From: a virus
Strand: one strand, 5' to 3'
Length of the DNA stretch: 64,000 nt
IMG/VR virus record: IMGVR_UViG_3300048556_000868
Span: 62,001 to 126,000 of that record
Of this stretch, positions 26,618-34,358 are shown piece after piece (the stretch's first letter is position 1; every line of letters begins with the position of its first letter). The notes under the pieces are model-generated. The model was not told where the DNA came from. It saw only the letters and a list, made by a program, of their open reading frames with translations, and ran no database searches. The position numbers and the translations under genes are program-made.

Positions 26618-27849
26618 CTTGCAGGTTCGTTTGCTAACAGTTCTGGAGAGATTGACGTTACTGATCTTGTTGGTTGTGGACCTGGATCTGTTAATGGAGC
26701 GTTAGTATCTACGGTAGGGTTAGGGGCGTTTAAACTGCTTTTTGCGTACCACCCCTGGTCTTTAAAGTAAATGCTTGTTCCCAGATCTACTGGCCCTATT
26801 GTTTGTATAATTCCGTCTGTATCATTTGTTGTGGCATTATTTGCATAGCCCCAACCAGTTGACGATCCGTTACCAAGTAAATCGCTATTAAAGTAAATCC
26901 AAGGATAAATATCCATACTTAACCAGTACCACCCAAGATTTTGAGAATCATAAATCCAATAATTTTCAACAAATTGATCGCTGTATCGCAAGCTTGGCAG
27001 GTTAATAAATTGCCAGCCCCATTTAAGGGAAAAGTACCAAGCTCCAGACTGGTCGTCACTAAAGTTTGACTCACCTGAATCGTTTGCCCAAATAATCATT
27101 CCGAAATTACTTGATGTGTTAGAAGTTAAGCCTACAAAAAATCTATTAACAATATTGCTTGTGTGATTATGGCTATGATCTTCAGCGGTAATCGGTAGTG
27201 ATACTGGTGGATCTGTCTCTTCATCATTAATTGCCTTAGCCGTATCGTTTGTGCCGCCTCTTGCGGGAGCAAAATGCTCTAAAAATTTTCCTATTCCATG
27301 TGAGACACTGCTTAATATTCCCCCTCGGTAAACCCTCTTGGTTTTAGGGAATCCATGCAAAAATTCAACATCAAATCCACTAAATCCGTTAGAGCTTATT
27401 TTTTTAGTTTTGTATTTTACTTCCCCTTGACTTCCGTCACATGCAACTTCAGCTTTGGATTCGTCTTGACAAAAATCAACAGTTGTTAACCCGCCATCAG
27501 GATCAAGAAAGCTATCTAAGTTGCCACCGTTTACTGGAGTGGTAATTCTTTTTACGGTTTTGCCTGTAGCTGGATCGGTTTCTTCATATCCTGGTTGTTC
27601 TTCTGGATCTGGAGCAGCAGGTTCGCCAGTCCCTGGGTCAACTGCAGGAGGTTGAGCTATAGAGTTATTGTATACTTCTACGGCTTGGGAAATGGTAGCT
27701 TTTTTGGTAAAAGGAAGCCTTTCTTTTAAGCCGTCTCCGTCGGCGTCTTCATTTGTTGCTACTATTAAATAATCTGTTTCAGAAAGAGGGGTCAAATCAT
27801 CAAAGCCATCGAGCTCTCTGATTTTTTTTACATTTTCTTGATCTGACAT
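26614..27849 (-). CDS. Fibre-like protein with shared N-terminal anchor
   Basis: The 411-residue protein has an N-terminal ~60 residues (KIRELDGFDDLTPLSETDYL, then KKATISQAVEVYN) that closely match the 564-residue gene upstream. After a Pro-rich hinge (~75-100) comes a part with a KTKKI motif also found in that gene. The distal half is aromatic-rich and beta-like (AWYFSLKWGWQF, GWYWLSMDIYPW). I infer an alternative receptor-binding or tail-tip fibre. Confidence 0.75.
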   Translation of the reverse strand: MSDQENVKKIRELDGFDDLTPLSETDYLIVATNEDADGDGLKERLPFTKKATISQAVEVYNNSIAQPPAVDPGTGEPAAPDPEEQPGYEETDPATGKTVKRITTPVNGGNLDSFLDPDGGLTTVDFCQDESKAEVACDGSQGEVKYKTKKISSNGFSGFDVEFLHGFPKTKRVYRGGILSSVSHGIGKFLEHFAPARGGTNDTAKAINDEETDPPVSLPITAEDHSHNHTSNIVNRFFVGLTSNTSSNFGMIIWANDSGESNFSDDQSGAWYFSLKWGWQFINLPSLRYSDQFVENYWIYDSQNLGWYWLSMDIYPWIYFNSDLLGNGSSTGWGYANNATTNDTDGIIQTIGPVDLGTSIYFKDQGWYAKSSLNAPNPTVDTNAPLTDPGPQPTRSVTSISPELLANEPAR

Positions 27850-27867
27850 AATAAAATAAATGTTTTA

Positions 27868-29562
27868 TTAAAAGTTATGGGGATCCCAATAGTCTTCTAA
27901 GTCAGTCTCAGCAGAATCATTTGGTGTCATTTTTACTTTGGTTATAAGGGTGAGTGATTGACTAACACCTGATTGTTTAACATAATCAACGTCTTCTTTT
28001 ACAGCTATATCATATTGAGTTGTAGGATTCACGAAAACGTTTCCAGGTACAACTCCATTACTGGCGAATACTTCTCCATATCCATTTGCAACTGTTCCAC
28101 CTGGTTGATAGGCGGTCTTGATTCCTATTGCATTAAAAGCGCTTGCTCTTAAAAAGTACGGTATTTTCGTAGCAGTAAAATTTTTGTTAAGGCTAGTGGT
28201 GAAAAGCCCAACAATATCCATAACGCAATTACCCTCGAGACCAAAAAGAGCGGCCCCGATTACAACTTTGTCCGAACAAAAGTGAATTCTAGATTGGAAG
28301 TTTGTTTTTTGAGTATCACTATATGGAATGTGACTTCCATATTCTGGGAATCTAAATACCCCACCAGTATCCGCAGCAAAAAGATAGTCGCAATAAAAAG
28401 GATCGCCTGCAGCTGCTGGACCAGAAGTCGCAGCACTTCCTCTATCGTGAAAATCAAATTCTATAGCTGGTTCCCAGAAATTTTTATCTCTGTAATCTAA
28501 ATCATTAATGCCATCACTTTTATTTTGAATTTCAACCGTTGCCCCCCTGCTCGCTTCAATATAAATGTGAGTAGAGCCTCTTACGCTAAATTTGCAACCA
28601 AAAAATTCTAGTAAACAATTTTTATGAGCTCGAAAGCAAGTATGAATATTTTTATTATCATCCAGGTCAGTGCAAAAATGAACGAAATTAATTCTTATTT
28701 GGTAAGCGTTAAACCAAAACGGTACATAAGCATTGTTTGTTGAAGGTAGGTTTTTGGTTTTTATTTTTACTTTTGGCGGATTTGCCCCTTGTCGCCATTG
28801 CGCATCACTGCCATAGATGTAAATATAGCAACCATTAATTTCTGCGTTTTTTCTTGTATGATAAACGTTATTAACGTGGTTAATTTCTCCTTCGTCTGTA
28901 TCAGTTTCTATATGAATGTTTATTGTTGTATCTGAATCTCCAATATCATTTTGGATATATTGAAATGCGTCTCTTAGTCTTTTAAATTTTTCACTTAAAG
29001 CGCCATTGATTAAAGCTTTTCCAGATTTTTCGTACTCTACTCCATCATTTGTATTAACGTGAATCGTTATAGTTTTTGATTCCTCGGATGTGGCTAAACT
29101 TAATTTTTTAGTTTTGTATTTTACTGAAGGGTCGCCGCAATCTACAACCTCAAAATCTTCATTTCTACATATAGTTTTTACCTCAAGCCCGCTTCCAGGA
29201 TCAACTAATCCGTCAAGATTTTCAGCTGTTACTGGGGTAATGTCTACTTCAACACCGTTGCCATCAACTTCTGTAGTGATATTTTTCAACGGATTTGGTA
29301 TTGTGGTATTGTTTCCGTTTTCATCCACAATTTCAATAGTCTCAGGTTGAGATTCTCTTTTTGCGGCTACAGCTCTATTCACAGCTTGTACAGCTTCAGA
29401 AATCTTAGCTTTTTTTGTTAAGGGGACTCTTTCGTTTGTTCCGTCGTTATTTGCATCCTCATTAGTTGCAACAATTAAGTAGTCTTGATCGGAAAGTGGA
29501 ACGGCTGGATCAAAATCTTCAAGATCTCTAACTCTTTTTACATTTTCAGTATTTTCTGACAT
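27868..29562 (-). CDS. Fibre-like protein with beta-helix, tailspike type
   Basis: The 564-residue protein has the same N-terminal anchor as its neighbour (VKRVRDLEDFDP, then KKAKISEAVQ). It then has a right-handed beta-helix pattern in the middle (residues ~205-400; INIHIETDTDEGEINH, IRINFVHFCTDLDD, ACRFGGKF-like turns), as in tailspikes and pectate lyases. A polysaccharide-binding or -cutting role is possible; no catalytic residues can be assigned. Confidence 0.75.
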   Translation of the reverse strand: MSENTENVKRVRDLEDFDPAVPLSDQDYLIVATNEDANNDGTNERVPLTKKAKISEAVQAVNRAVAAKRESQPETIEIVDENGNNTTIPNPLKNITTEVDGNGVEVDITPVTAENLDGLVDPGSGLEVKTICRNEDFEVVDCGDPSVKYKTKKLSLATSEESKTITIHVNTNDGVEYEKSGKALINGALSEKFKRLRDAFQYIQNDIGDSDTTINIHIETDTDEGEINHVNNVYHTRKNAEINGCYIYIYGSDAQWRQGANPPKVKIKTKNLPSTNNAYVPFWFNAYQIRINFVHFCTDLDDNKNIHTCFRAHKNCLLEFFGCKFSVRGSTHIYIEASRGATVEIQNKSDGINDLDYRDKNFWEPAIEFDFHDRGSAATSGPAAAGDPFYCDYLFAADTGGVFRFPEYGSHIPYSDTQKTNFQSRIHFCSDKVVIGAALFGLEGNCVMDIVGLFTTSLNKNFTATKIPYFLRASAFNAIGIKTAYQPGGTVANGYGEVFASNGVVPGNVFVNPTTQYDIAVKEDVDYVKQSGVSQSLTLITKVKMTPNDSAETDLEDYWDPHNF

Positions 29563-29599
29563 AATAAATTATACTGATTAGTATTTATAAATTCAATTC

Positions 29600-29851
29600 T
29601 TATTTTTTGGAAGCTTGAGATTTGCATTGATGGTACCAATACTCCCCTCCGTCTCTTAGAGTCTGATTGGCAGACCTAAGATACTCCATGTGGCTTTCTA
29701 TTAAATCTATTTTTTCTCCAATTTGATGGGATGGTGATTCCTCTTTAATTTCTTTAAGAATTTCTAAAACAAAATCAATATAAGAGCAAGTATTTGTAGG
29801 AATTTCAGGAGCCCCGACTTTTAACTCTTCGATTATATTTTTTCGGGGCAT
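29600..29851 (-). CDS. Hypothetical helical protein
   Basis: The 83-residue protein has two helices (FVLEILKEIKEESPS; EKIDLIESHMEYLRSANQTL) and belongs to no recognised family. It lies between fibre genes and the 30676 gene in the same direction. Confidence 0.65.
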   Translation of the reverse strand: MPRKNIIEELKVGAPEIPTNTCSYIDFVLEILKEIKEESPSHQIGEKIDLIESHMEYLRSANQTLRDGGEYWYHQCKSQASKK

Positions 29852-29869
29852 AATGATACATTACAAAAA

Positions 29870-30676
29870 TTACTTCTTTTCTTCTTTGCCTTCTTTTTTG
29901 TCTGTCTTTTTTTTGTTTTTTAAATTTTTTTTAATAAAGTCGGGAAGTTTCTTTTGTTTGTCGGTTAAACCGCTGTCGTCTTTGTCTTCTTTGTCTTCAG
30001 CTTTTGCTTTCTTTTTCTTAAGCAAGTTCTTTTTAATAAAATCAGGAAGTTTTTTCTGCTCGTCTGTTAAGCCTGATTCACCGTCTTTTTTTTCTTCTTT
30101 TTTATCAGCTTTTGATTTTTTTTCTTCTGAAGATTTTTGAGCTTTCTTTAGAGCTTTAGGGTCTGGATAATCTTTGTCGCCTGGTTTTGCAGGTTTGTAG
30201 TTTTTGCCCTCTCTTTTCTTTTTGTCGCGGATATTTTCCCATAACCCTTTTTTGCTTTCAGATTCATCCAAGAAAGCAACCATTTCTTCTTCTGCTTCTT
30301 CAAACGAAGACTCTTCACCTTTGGTCATTTTGGTGACACTCTTTTTGCTCCACATCTTGCAGCTCCAATATTTAGCTTTAGTTTTTGGCCCAGGGTTATC
30401 GCAGCCATGTCTAGCGCGAAAACTTTTACGACGAGCAGGATCATCACGCTTGATTGACATGTTCGGATCCCCGAAGCTTACTTTTACAACGTTGCCTTTT
30501 TCGTTTTTTACATAAACAGAAAACTTTTTAGGCCCACCTGGAGTTCTAAATGGTTTGTTAAGCTTTTTGCCGCTTTTTTCTTCGGCAGCCCAGGCTTCTA
30601 TCGTTATTTCTTTTTCGTTACCAATTTGATCTTGCAATCTTTGGATTATAGCTTGACTGAAATCTAGTTCTTTCAT
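29870..30676 (-). CDS. Phage protein with KRDDPARRKSFRARH motif and Lys-rich repeats
   Basis: The 268-residue protein has an N-terminal half with the conserved IKRDDPARRKSFRARHGCDN and KTKAKYWSCKMW motif seen in a family of T4-type marine phage structural proteins. The C-terminal half is extremely Lys-rich, with two copies of SGLTD(E/K)QKKLPDFIKKNL (29-residue units). A GTGTAATATAAAAT box lies 10-20 bases before the ATG. Nucleic-acid binding is likely; the virion role is unproven. Confidence 0.75.
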   Translation of the reverse strand: MKELDFSQAIIQRLQDQIGNEKEITIEAWAAEEKSGKKLNKPFRTPGGPKKFSVYVKNEKGNVVKVSFGDPNMSIKRDDPARRKSFRARHGCDNPGPKTKAKYWSCKMWSKKSVTKMTKGEESSFEEAEEEMVAFLDESESKKGLWENIRDKKKREGKNYKPAKPGDKDYPDPKALKKAQKSSEEKKSKADKKEEKKDGESGLTDEQKKLPDFIKKNLLKKKKAKAEDKEDKDDSGLTDKQKKLPDFIKKNLKNKKKTDKKEGKEEKK

Positions 30677-30684
30677 GTTATTTT

Positions 30685-30694
30685 ATATTACACA
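30685..30694 (-). promoter_or_regulatory. Candidate late promoter box
   Basis: Minus-strand GTGTAATATA lies 9 bases before the ATG at 30676. It marks the right edge of the late region. Confidence 0.55.
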
Positions 30695-30903
30695 GAAACA
30701 CACGGGATTTAAATAAAAAAAACCTTTTTTTAAATTTACCCCCCCGATTTTTTTTGGATGCGCCAATATATGAAAACGTAATATTCTAAAATGAGAATGA
30801 AAAATACCACCCCCCAGCCTATTGTGAATAAACGCTATTTGTTATAATTCAAAAAAGTGGGCACCCTATTTCAATATTTCCAAATAATTGGGCAAAAAAT
30901 GTG
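30695..30903. other. Boundary between late and early regions
   Basis: About 210 bases without a gene divide the minus-strand late module from the plus-strand small-gene cassettes. It holds A- and T-runs, TACCCCCCCGA and CCACCCCCCAG tracts and no supported gene. Confidence 0.5.
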
Positions 30904-30932
30904 TTGCAATTGCTTGGTGGGTATGCTACCTT
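30904..30932 (+). promoter_or_regulatory. Early promoter TTGCAA-N17-TACCTT
   Basis: The -10 box ends six bases before the ATG at 30939, so the predicted transcript starts at or within a few bases of the start codon. Confidence 0.65.
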
Positions 30933-30938
30933 ATAGGT

Positions 30939-31199
30939 ATGTTAGCTGTTAAGATTAAACATGTTATAGGGGTCAATGGACTTCTTGAATTTTCACGCGA
31001 CGAAAAGTCGGGAATTTCCCTGTGGGAAGATGTTGGCGACAATGTTTGGACTTGGGATCAAATCGTTGAGACTGCCGAAAATGTCACAAATCAGGATTTG
31101 ATTGACGGCATGAAGGATGATGACGGTAGGATTACCGAACCATCACTCCACGATTTTTTGAACCTTATGGGGAGATACCCTGACTTTCAGAGAGCGTAG
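30939..31199 (+). CDS. Hypothetical early protein, paralog of 33426-33626
   Basis: The start is set to ATG 30939 (86 residues); a longer ATG frame from 30888 reads through the promoter. It shares SGISLWEDVGDNVWTWDQI with SGYSFYEDPDGNLWEWSQM of the 33426 gene, so the two are distant duplicates. Function unknown. It is followed by repeat copy R1. Confidence 0.75.
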   Translation: MLAVKIKHVIGVNGLLEFSRDEKSGISLWEDVGDNVWTWDQIVETAENVTNQDLIDGMKDDDGRITEPSLHDFLNLMGRYPDFQRA

Positions 31200-31218
31200 T
31201 AATACAAAACTAAATCTC

Positions 31219-31287
31219 CTAAATCCTTGATAGTCAAGGGGTTAGGCGAGCCTGGCCTGCGTAAGTCGTTGATAAACAACAACTTAC
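31219..31287 (+). repeat. Palindromic element copy R1
   Basis: The copy has arms CCTTGA/TCAAGG and the centre GCGAGCCTGGCCTGC, then TAAGTCGTTG with a complement. A spacer GCAAAATAATTCAAAG and a promoter follow. Confidence 0.9.
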
Positions 31288-31327
31288 AGAAATAAGCAAA
31301 ATAATTCAAAGAAAATTTTCAAATAGC

Positions 31328-31356
31328 TTGACAGAAGGCACTGCATATGCGATAGT
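31328..31356 (+). promoter_or_regulatory. Early promoter TTGACA-N17-GATAGT
   Basis: Six bases separate the -10 box from the ATG at 31363. No Shine-Dalgarno sequence is present. Confidence 0.75.
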
Positions 31357-31362
31357 ATAATT

Positions 31363-31707
31363 ATGAAACTAATACATATAACATTCTCAAAAATCTCAGA
31401 CAAGCTGATTCAAGCGAGCTTGAGCGTTTTCAACGATAAGATGGCACGGCACATCTTCGACATTCAGGGGGTATCACGCAAGCAGTGTGCATACAACTTT
31501 TGCAAACAAGGAATTGTTTCTTGGGATCTTTTCTCCGAACTTAAAGAGATGGCAGGTGCAGAGGCAGATCCTCGCTTTTGCAAGGTAACCCGTTATCGTC
31601 AATCTCGTGCCGAAGCAAGAGAGGAAAAACTCGCAGATATCTGCGATGATCTCAAATGCTCGGTTTACGAGGCAGTTCAACTCTTAGACCATGGGGTGCA
31701 TCCATGA
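31363..31707 (+). CDS. Hypothetical early helical protein
   Basis: The 114-residue protein is helical and basic in its first half (MARHIFDIQGVSRKQCAYNF). Its end ICDDLKCSVYEAVQLLDHG resembles a small DNA-binding helical bundle, but no family is recognised. It is leaderless by promoter position. It overlaps the next micro-ORF by four bases (ATGA). Confidence 0.7.
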   Translation: MKLIHITFSKISDKLIQASLSVFNDKMARHIFDIQGVSRKQCAYNFCKQGIVSWDLFSELKEMAGAEADPRFCKVTRYRQSRAEAREEKLADICDDLKCSVYEAVQLLDHGVHP

Positions 31708-31760
31708 TCACATCCTTAATCATAGGAATAATAATCGCAACCATTTACGCAAACAAATAA
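31704..31760 (+). CDS. 18-residue membrane micro-peptide
   Basis: MITSLIIGIIIATIYANK is a single hydrophobic helix. ATGA overlap with the upstream gene and one base before the next ATG (31762) suggest coupled translation. Confidence 0.45.
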   Translation: MITSLIIGIIIATIYANK

Positions 31761-31761
31761 C

Positions 31762-32076
31762 ATGAGAAAAGTGACACAACAAATTAAACAAGCCTTTGAA
31801 CAAGGCAAATCTAAAAAAGTCGGCAACACCGAGACAGACGGGCAAACCGTTTGGCTACATGGCAACGCCATTGTGAAGCGTGACTCTAGCGGGTTAATTA
31901 AAGCTTCGCTTGCAGGTTGGAATACCCCTACCACTAGGGAAAGAGTCAACGGCATAACAGGCTTGGGGGTATATCAAAAAGACTTCGTACCCATGCTTAA
32001 CGGCAACGCAATAAATCCAAGCGATTGGTTTTGCGTCATGTCACACGCAAACAATGACTTACCTTTAATCTTCTAA
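31762..32076 (+). CDS. Hypothetical early protein
   Basis: The 104-residue protein has a basic helical start (TQQIKQAFEQGKSKK) and then beta-strands (TVWLHGNAIVKRDSSG). Its TAA is the first TAA of repeat copy R2. No family is recognised. Confidence 0.72.
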   Translation: MRKVTQQIKQAFEQGKSKKVGNTETDGQTVWLHGNAIVKRDSSGLIKASLAGWNTPTTRERVNGITGLGVYQKDFVPMLNGNAINPSDWFCVMSHANNDLPLIF

Positions 32077-32140
32077 GTCGTTGACTATCAGCCGCTTATG
32101 GCGGCCAGGCCCGCGTAAGTCGTTGGTACGCAACGGCTTA
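32074..32140 (+). repeat. Palindromic element copy R2
   Basis: The sequence TAAGTCGTTGACTATCAGCC opens the copy; GGCCAGGCCCGCG is the centre and TAAGTCGTTG/CAACGGCTTA the second arm. It contains the stop codon of the upstream gene. Confidence 0.92.
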
Positions 32141-32171
32141 AGAAAACCTGCAAAATAGTTGAAAAAAAAGA

Positions 32172-32200
32172 TTGCAATTCAACAAAAATTCCCTTAGTTT
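32172..32200 (+). promoter_or_regulatory. Early promoter TTGCAA-N17-TAGTTT
   Basis: Six bases separate the -10 box from the ATG at 32207. Confidence 0.6.
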
Positions 32201-32206
32201 ATACTT

Positions 32207-32401
32207 ATGACAGAAAAACAAAGATTACAACAAATAATTAATGACAACCTAGAAGCCGCAAGTAATGGCTCAGGTTCAGCTATGATGCAGTGCGTCGCGG
32301 CTCAAGCCGATCTTGATAGGATAGCACAATCGGAGGTTAATGAGTTGGAGGCTTATCTCGCCCACACTCCACTACCCAAACCTTTAATCTTAGTTGACTA
32401 A
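32207..32401 (+). CDS. Hypothetical early helical protein
   Basis: The 64-residue protein is helical with an Ala/Gln-rich middle (MMQCVAAQADLDRIAQSEV). Function unknown. Leaderless by promoter position; a 50-residue gene follows four bases later. Confidence 0.65.
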   Translation: MTEKQRLQQIINDNLEAASNGSGSAMMQCVAAQADLDRIAQSEVNELEAYLAHTPLPKPLILVD

Positions 32402-32405
32402 TAAA

Positions 32406-32558
32406 ATGAAATACATACTAGAATCAATCCCCTTTTCTTCTAAGATCGGATGGGTAGCCGAAACAGTTCCGATGTTTAAGCGTGAGGCTGAAGCTTTACT
32501 TAAAGCCCGCCTTGCCTATAGTGGTCGCGTAAGGCGATATCGAATAATAAAGTCATAA
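32406..32558 (+). CDS. Small basic early protein
   Basis: The 50-residue protein starts MKYILESIPFSSKIGWVAE and ends RVRRYRIIKS. A short spacing (4 bases) from the upstream stop suggests coupling. Its TAA lies in repeat copy R3. Function unknown. Confidence 0.6.
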   Translation: MKYILESIPFSSKIGWVAETVPMFKREAEALLKARLAYSGRVRRYRIIKS

Positions 32559-32623
32559 GTCGTTGACTATCAGCCGCTTATAGCGGCCAGGCCCGCGTAA
32601 GTCGTTGATATACAATGACTTAC
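32555..32623 (+). repeat. Palindromic element copy R3
   Basis: The copy has the first arm CTATCAGCCGCTTA, centre AGCGGCCAGGCCCGCG and second hairpin TAAGTCGTTG/CAATGACTTA. It includes the upstream stop codon. Confidence 0.92.
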
Positions 32624-32697
32624 GAAAAATATCGTATGTCTAAGCTGAGGCCCGCAAGCCTTTTATTTGGTCCAATTTCGTTTATTGTTGAATTGAT

Positions 32698-32726
32698 TTG
32701 ACACAGGTTAGCAATGCCTTTATGTT
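32698..32726 (+). promoter_or_regulatory. Early promoter TTGACA-N17-TATGTT
   Basis: Six bases separate the -10 box from ATG 32733. Confidence 0.75.
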
Positions 32727-32732
32727 ATATAT

Positions 32733-32972
32733 ATGGAAAATGAAAATGATTCTCTCACTCGCCTCGCCCACGCCAACGGCATCACTGATGTCGAGTTTGA
32801 AGCTCGTGAAAAAGAGCTTGCCCGTCTTGCTCGTCTTGAGAAAATACTCACTGATGTCAGGAATAGCGACGAGCCTGCTGAGATGTCAGAAGTACACCGT
32901 AACCATGAAGAGCCCAGCTTTGACCGATATCAGGATTATGACTATGGCTATCATGACCAATACGACTTTTAG
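32733..32972 (+). CDS. Hypothetical acidic early protein
   Basis: The 79-residue protein has a helical start (REKELARLARLEKILTDVR) and a Tyr/Asp-rich end (YQDYDYGYHDQYDF). This frame is chosen because the promoter ends before ATG 32733; an overlapping frame from 32698 includes the promoter. Function unknown. Confidence 0.72.
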   Translation: MENENDSLTRLAHANGITDVEFEAREKELARLARLEKILTDVRNSDEPAEMSEVHRNHEEPSFDRYQDYDYGYHDQYDF

Positions 32973-32973
32973 C

Positions 32974-33041
32974 ATAAGTCGTTGAGTATCAGCCGCTTAT
33001 GGCGGCCAGGCCCGCGTAAGTCGTTGATACACAACGGCTTA
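32974..33041 (+). repeat. Palindromic element copy R4
   Basis: The copy has TAAGTCGTTGAGTATCAGCC, centre GGCGGCCAGGCCCGCG and CAACGGCTTA. The spacer TTGCAAAATAATTCAAAAAA follows, almost as after R1. Confidence 0.92.
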
Positions 33042-33071
33042 GAAAAACTTGCAAAATAATTCAAAAAAAGT

Positions 33072-33100
33072 TTGACTTGAGCAAAATTCTGTCGTACTAT
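33072..33100 (+). promoter_or_regulatory. Early promoter TTGACT-N17-TACTAT
   Basis: Six bases separate the -10 box from ATG 33107. Confidence 0.78.
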
Positions 33101-33106
33101 AAGGGT

Positions 33107-33307
33107 ATGATAGAAAATAAAATATACACACACACGAGTCAGCTCCTGCTCAGCAGGATCGTTGATCTGGAGAAAAAAAATGCTCAGCTTGAGGAAATGC
33201 TCGAGGGCATCATGTTCAGGCTCGAAGACCTCGATGGCGAGGAATTCAAAGGCTGGCCATTGCCAGAGGATCGTAAGCCCGATGTGTTTGTTCCCCTAAG
33301 TTCTTGA
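33107..33307 (+). CDS. Hypothetical coiled-coil early protein
   Basis: The start is ATG 33107 (66 residues), because a longer TTG frame would begin inside the promoter. The middle is a coiled coil (LLLSRIVDLEKKNAQLEEML). Its TGA lies in repeat copy R5. Confidence 0.7.
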   Translation: MIENKIYTHTSQLLLSRIVDLEKKNAQLEEMLEGIMFRLEDLDGEEFKGWPLPEDRKPDVFVPLSS

Positions 33308-33364
33308 CAATCAAGGGCTTATGGAGCCCAAGCCCGCGTAAGTCGTTGATACGCAAGGGTTTAC
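33296..33364 (+). repeat. Palindromic element copy R5
   Basis: The first hairpin TAAGTTCTTGA/TCAAGGGCTTA differs from other copies on both arms in a pairing-preserving way. It contains the TGA stop of the upstream gene. Confidence 0.9.
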
Positions 33365-33391
33365 GGAAAGATAAAAAAGTAAAATCTTTTC

Positions 33392-33420
33392 TTGACTTTC
33401 GCCCAGGATAGAGGTACATT
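33392..33420 (+). promoter_or_regulatory. Early promoter TTGACT-N17-TACATT
   Basis: Five bases separate the -10 box from ATG 33426. Confidence 0.75.
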
Positions 33421-33425
33421 AGGGT

Positions 33426-33626
33426 ATGAAGATAACAATAACACAAGACCAATTAGACGAAGAAAAACGCGACGCTGACTTTCAGGCCTGGGCGGAAAAT
33501 ATAGGATTTTCGCACATCCTGACTCACGCCAAATCTGGGTATAGCTTTTACGAAGATCCAGACGGCAACCTCTGGGAGTGGAGTCAAATGATTGACGCTT
33601 TCGAAAAAGATTCCCTAACTCGTTGA
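33426..33626 (+). CDS. Hypothetical early protein, paralog of 30939-31199
   Basis: The 66-residue protein shares SGYSFYEDPDGNLWEWSQM with the 86-residue 30939 gene. It also has a helical N-terminus (LDEEKRDADFQAWAENIGF). Its TGA lies inside repeat R6. Function unknown. Confidence 0.72.
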   Translation: MKITITQDQLDEEKRDADFQAWAENIGFSHILTHAKSGYSFYEDPDGNLWEWSQMIDAFEKDSLTR

Positions 33627-33683
33627 ATATCAGCCGCTTAGGCGGCCCAGGCCCGCGTAAGTCGTTGATACGCAATGACTTAC
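33615..33683 (+). repeat. Palindromic element copy R6
   Basis: CTAACTCGTTGAATATCAGCC, GGCGGCCCAGGCCCGCG and CAATGACTTA are found here. It includes the upstream stop. Confidence 0.9.
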
Positions 33684-33774
33684 AAAAAACTAAAAGTTTT
33701 GTGCATCGATGCCCGCCTGGGGTAAAACTTATTTGCCCGTATTTCAATTAATTGCAAAAAAAGTGCGAATTTAC

Positions 33775-33803
33775 TTTACAAGCTTTACTTACTATGGTAC
33801 TTT
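33775..33803 (+). promoter_or_regulatory. Early promoter TTTACA-N17-TACTTT
   Basis: Six bases separate the -10 box from ATG 33810. Confidence 0.65.
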
Positions 33804-33809
33804 ATACTT

Positions 33810-33995
33810 ATGAAAGAAAAAATTAGAAACCTATTCGACAGAATTAACGAGCTTCAGCAAATTATCGACCTAGAGTCTGATATCGCAAACGAAGGTTGCA
33901 TTCGCTCTCAACAACTAATCATCAACGCAGAACAAGAAAAGGAACTCGTTCAAGAGCAAATCGACGCCCTTGCTCTTTGGCTTGCATTCGCTTAA
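33810..33995 (+). CDS. Hypothetical coiled-coil early protein
   Basis: The 61-residue protein is one long helix (LFDRINELQQIIDLESDIAN and LIINAEQEKELVQEQ). It is leaderless by promoter position; a 42-residue gene starts one base after its stop. Confidence 0.68.
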   Translation: MKEKIRNLFDRINELQQIIDLESDIANEGCIRSQQLIINAEQEKELVQEQIDALALWLAFA

Positions 33996-33996
33996 T

Positions 33997-34125
33997 ATGA
34001 CAGACAGAAATCAACAACTCACGGGTCATGACTTGCTTATGTATCTTATGTCCCGATTCAATATGACTCGCCCTGAAGCCCTTCACTCTATGAGGAAGGC
34101 GGGGCACAACACCTCGAAACTATGA
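33997..34125 (+). CDS. Small helical early protein
   Basis: The 42-residue protein (LTGHDLLMYLMSRFNMTRPE) carries a LMSRxxMTRPEA pattern akin to LMSRDGLTQAEA of the 39391 gene. It overlaps the next gene by four bases (ATGA). Confidence 0.6.
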   Translation: MTDRNQQLTGHDLLMYLMSRFNMTRPEALHSMRKAGHNTSKL

Positions 34126-34358
34126 GCTATAACGGCTGGAAAAATCGAGCCACCTGGAACGTGGCATTATGGATACAAAACGACGAAGGTCTTTACAGCT
34201 TTGCTAAAGACTGCACTTCTTACGATGTCTTTGTTGACTCGTTAAGAGAGGTTTCAGGTGATAGCTCAATAGGCTATCAAACTCCTGATGGGGTAGCCTG
34301 GAATGATAGTGGGCTTGACTACCCACGATTAGACGAGCTTGTAATGGATTTGTCGTAA
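34122..34358 (+). CDS. DUF7249-like phage protein
   Basis: The 78-residue protein has the conserved start SYNGWKNRATWNVALWIQND, followed by EGLYSFAKD, a short phage family of unknown function known from many phages. Its TAA opens repeat R7. Confidence 0.75.
   Translation: MSYNGWKNRATWNVALWIQNDEGLYSFAKDCTSYDVFVDSLREVSGDSSIGYQTPDGVAWNDSGLDYPRLDELVMDLS

Noticed and set aside
29853-30515. Plus-strand frames opposite the Lys-rich gene
   Set aside because: They are Phe/Leu/Ser-rich antisense shadows of Lys codons.
33361-33747. 128-codon minus-strand frame
   Set aside because: It consists of the complement of a repeat copy and promoter of plus-strand genes and repeats the NDLRGPG palindrome translation.
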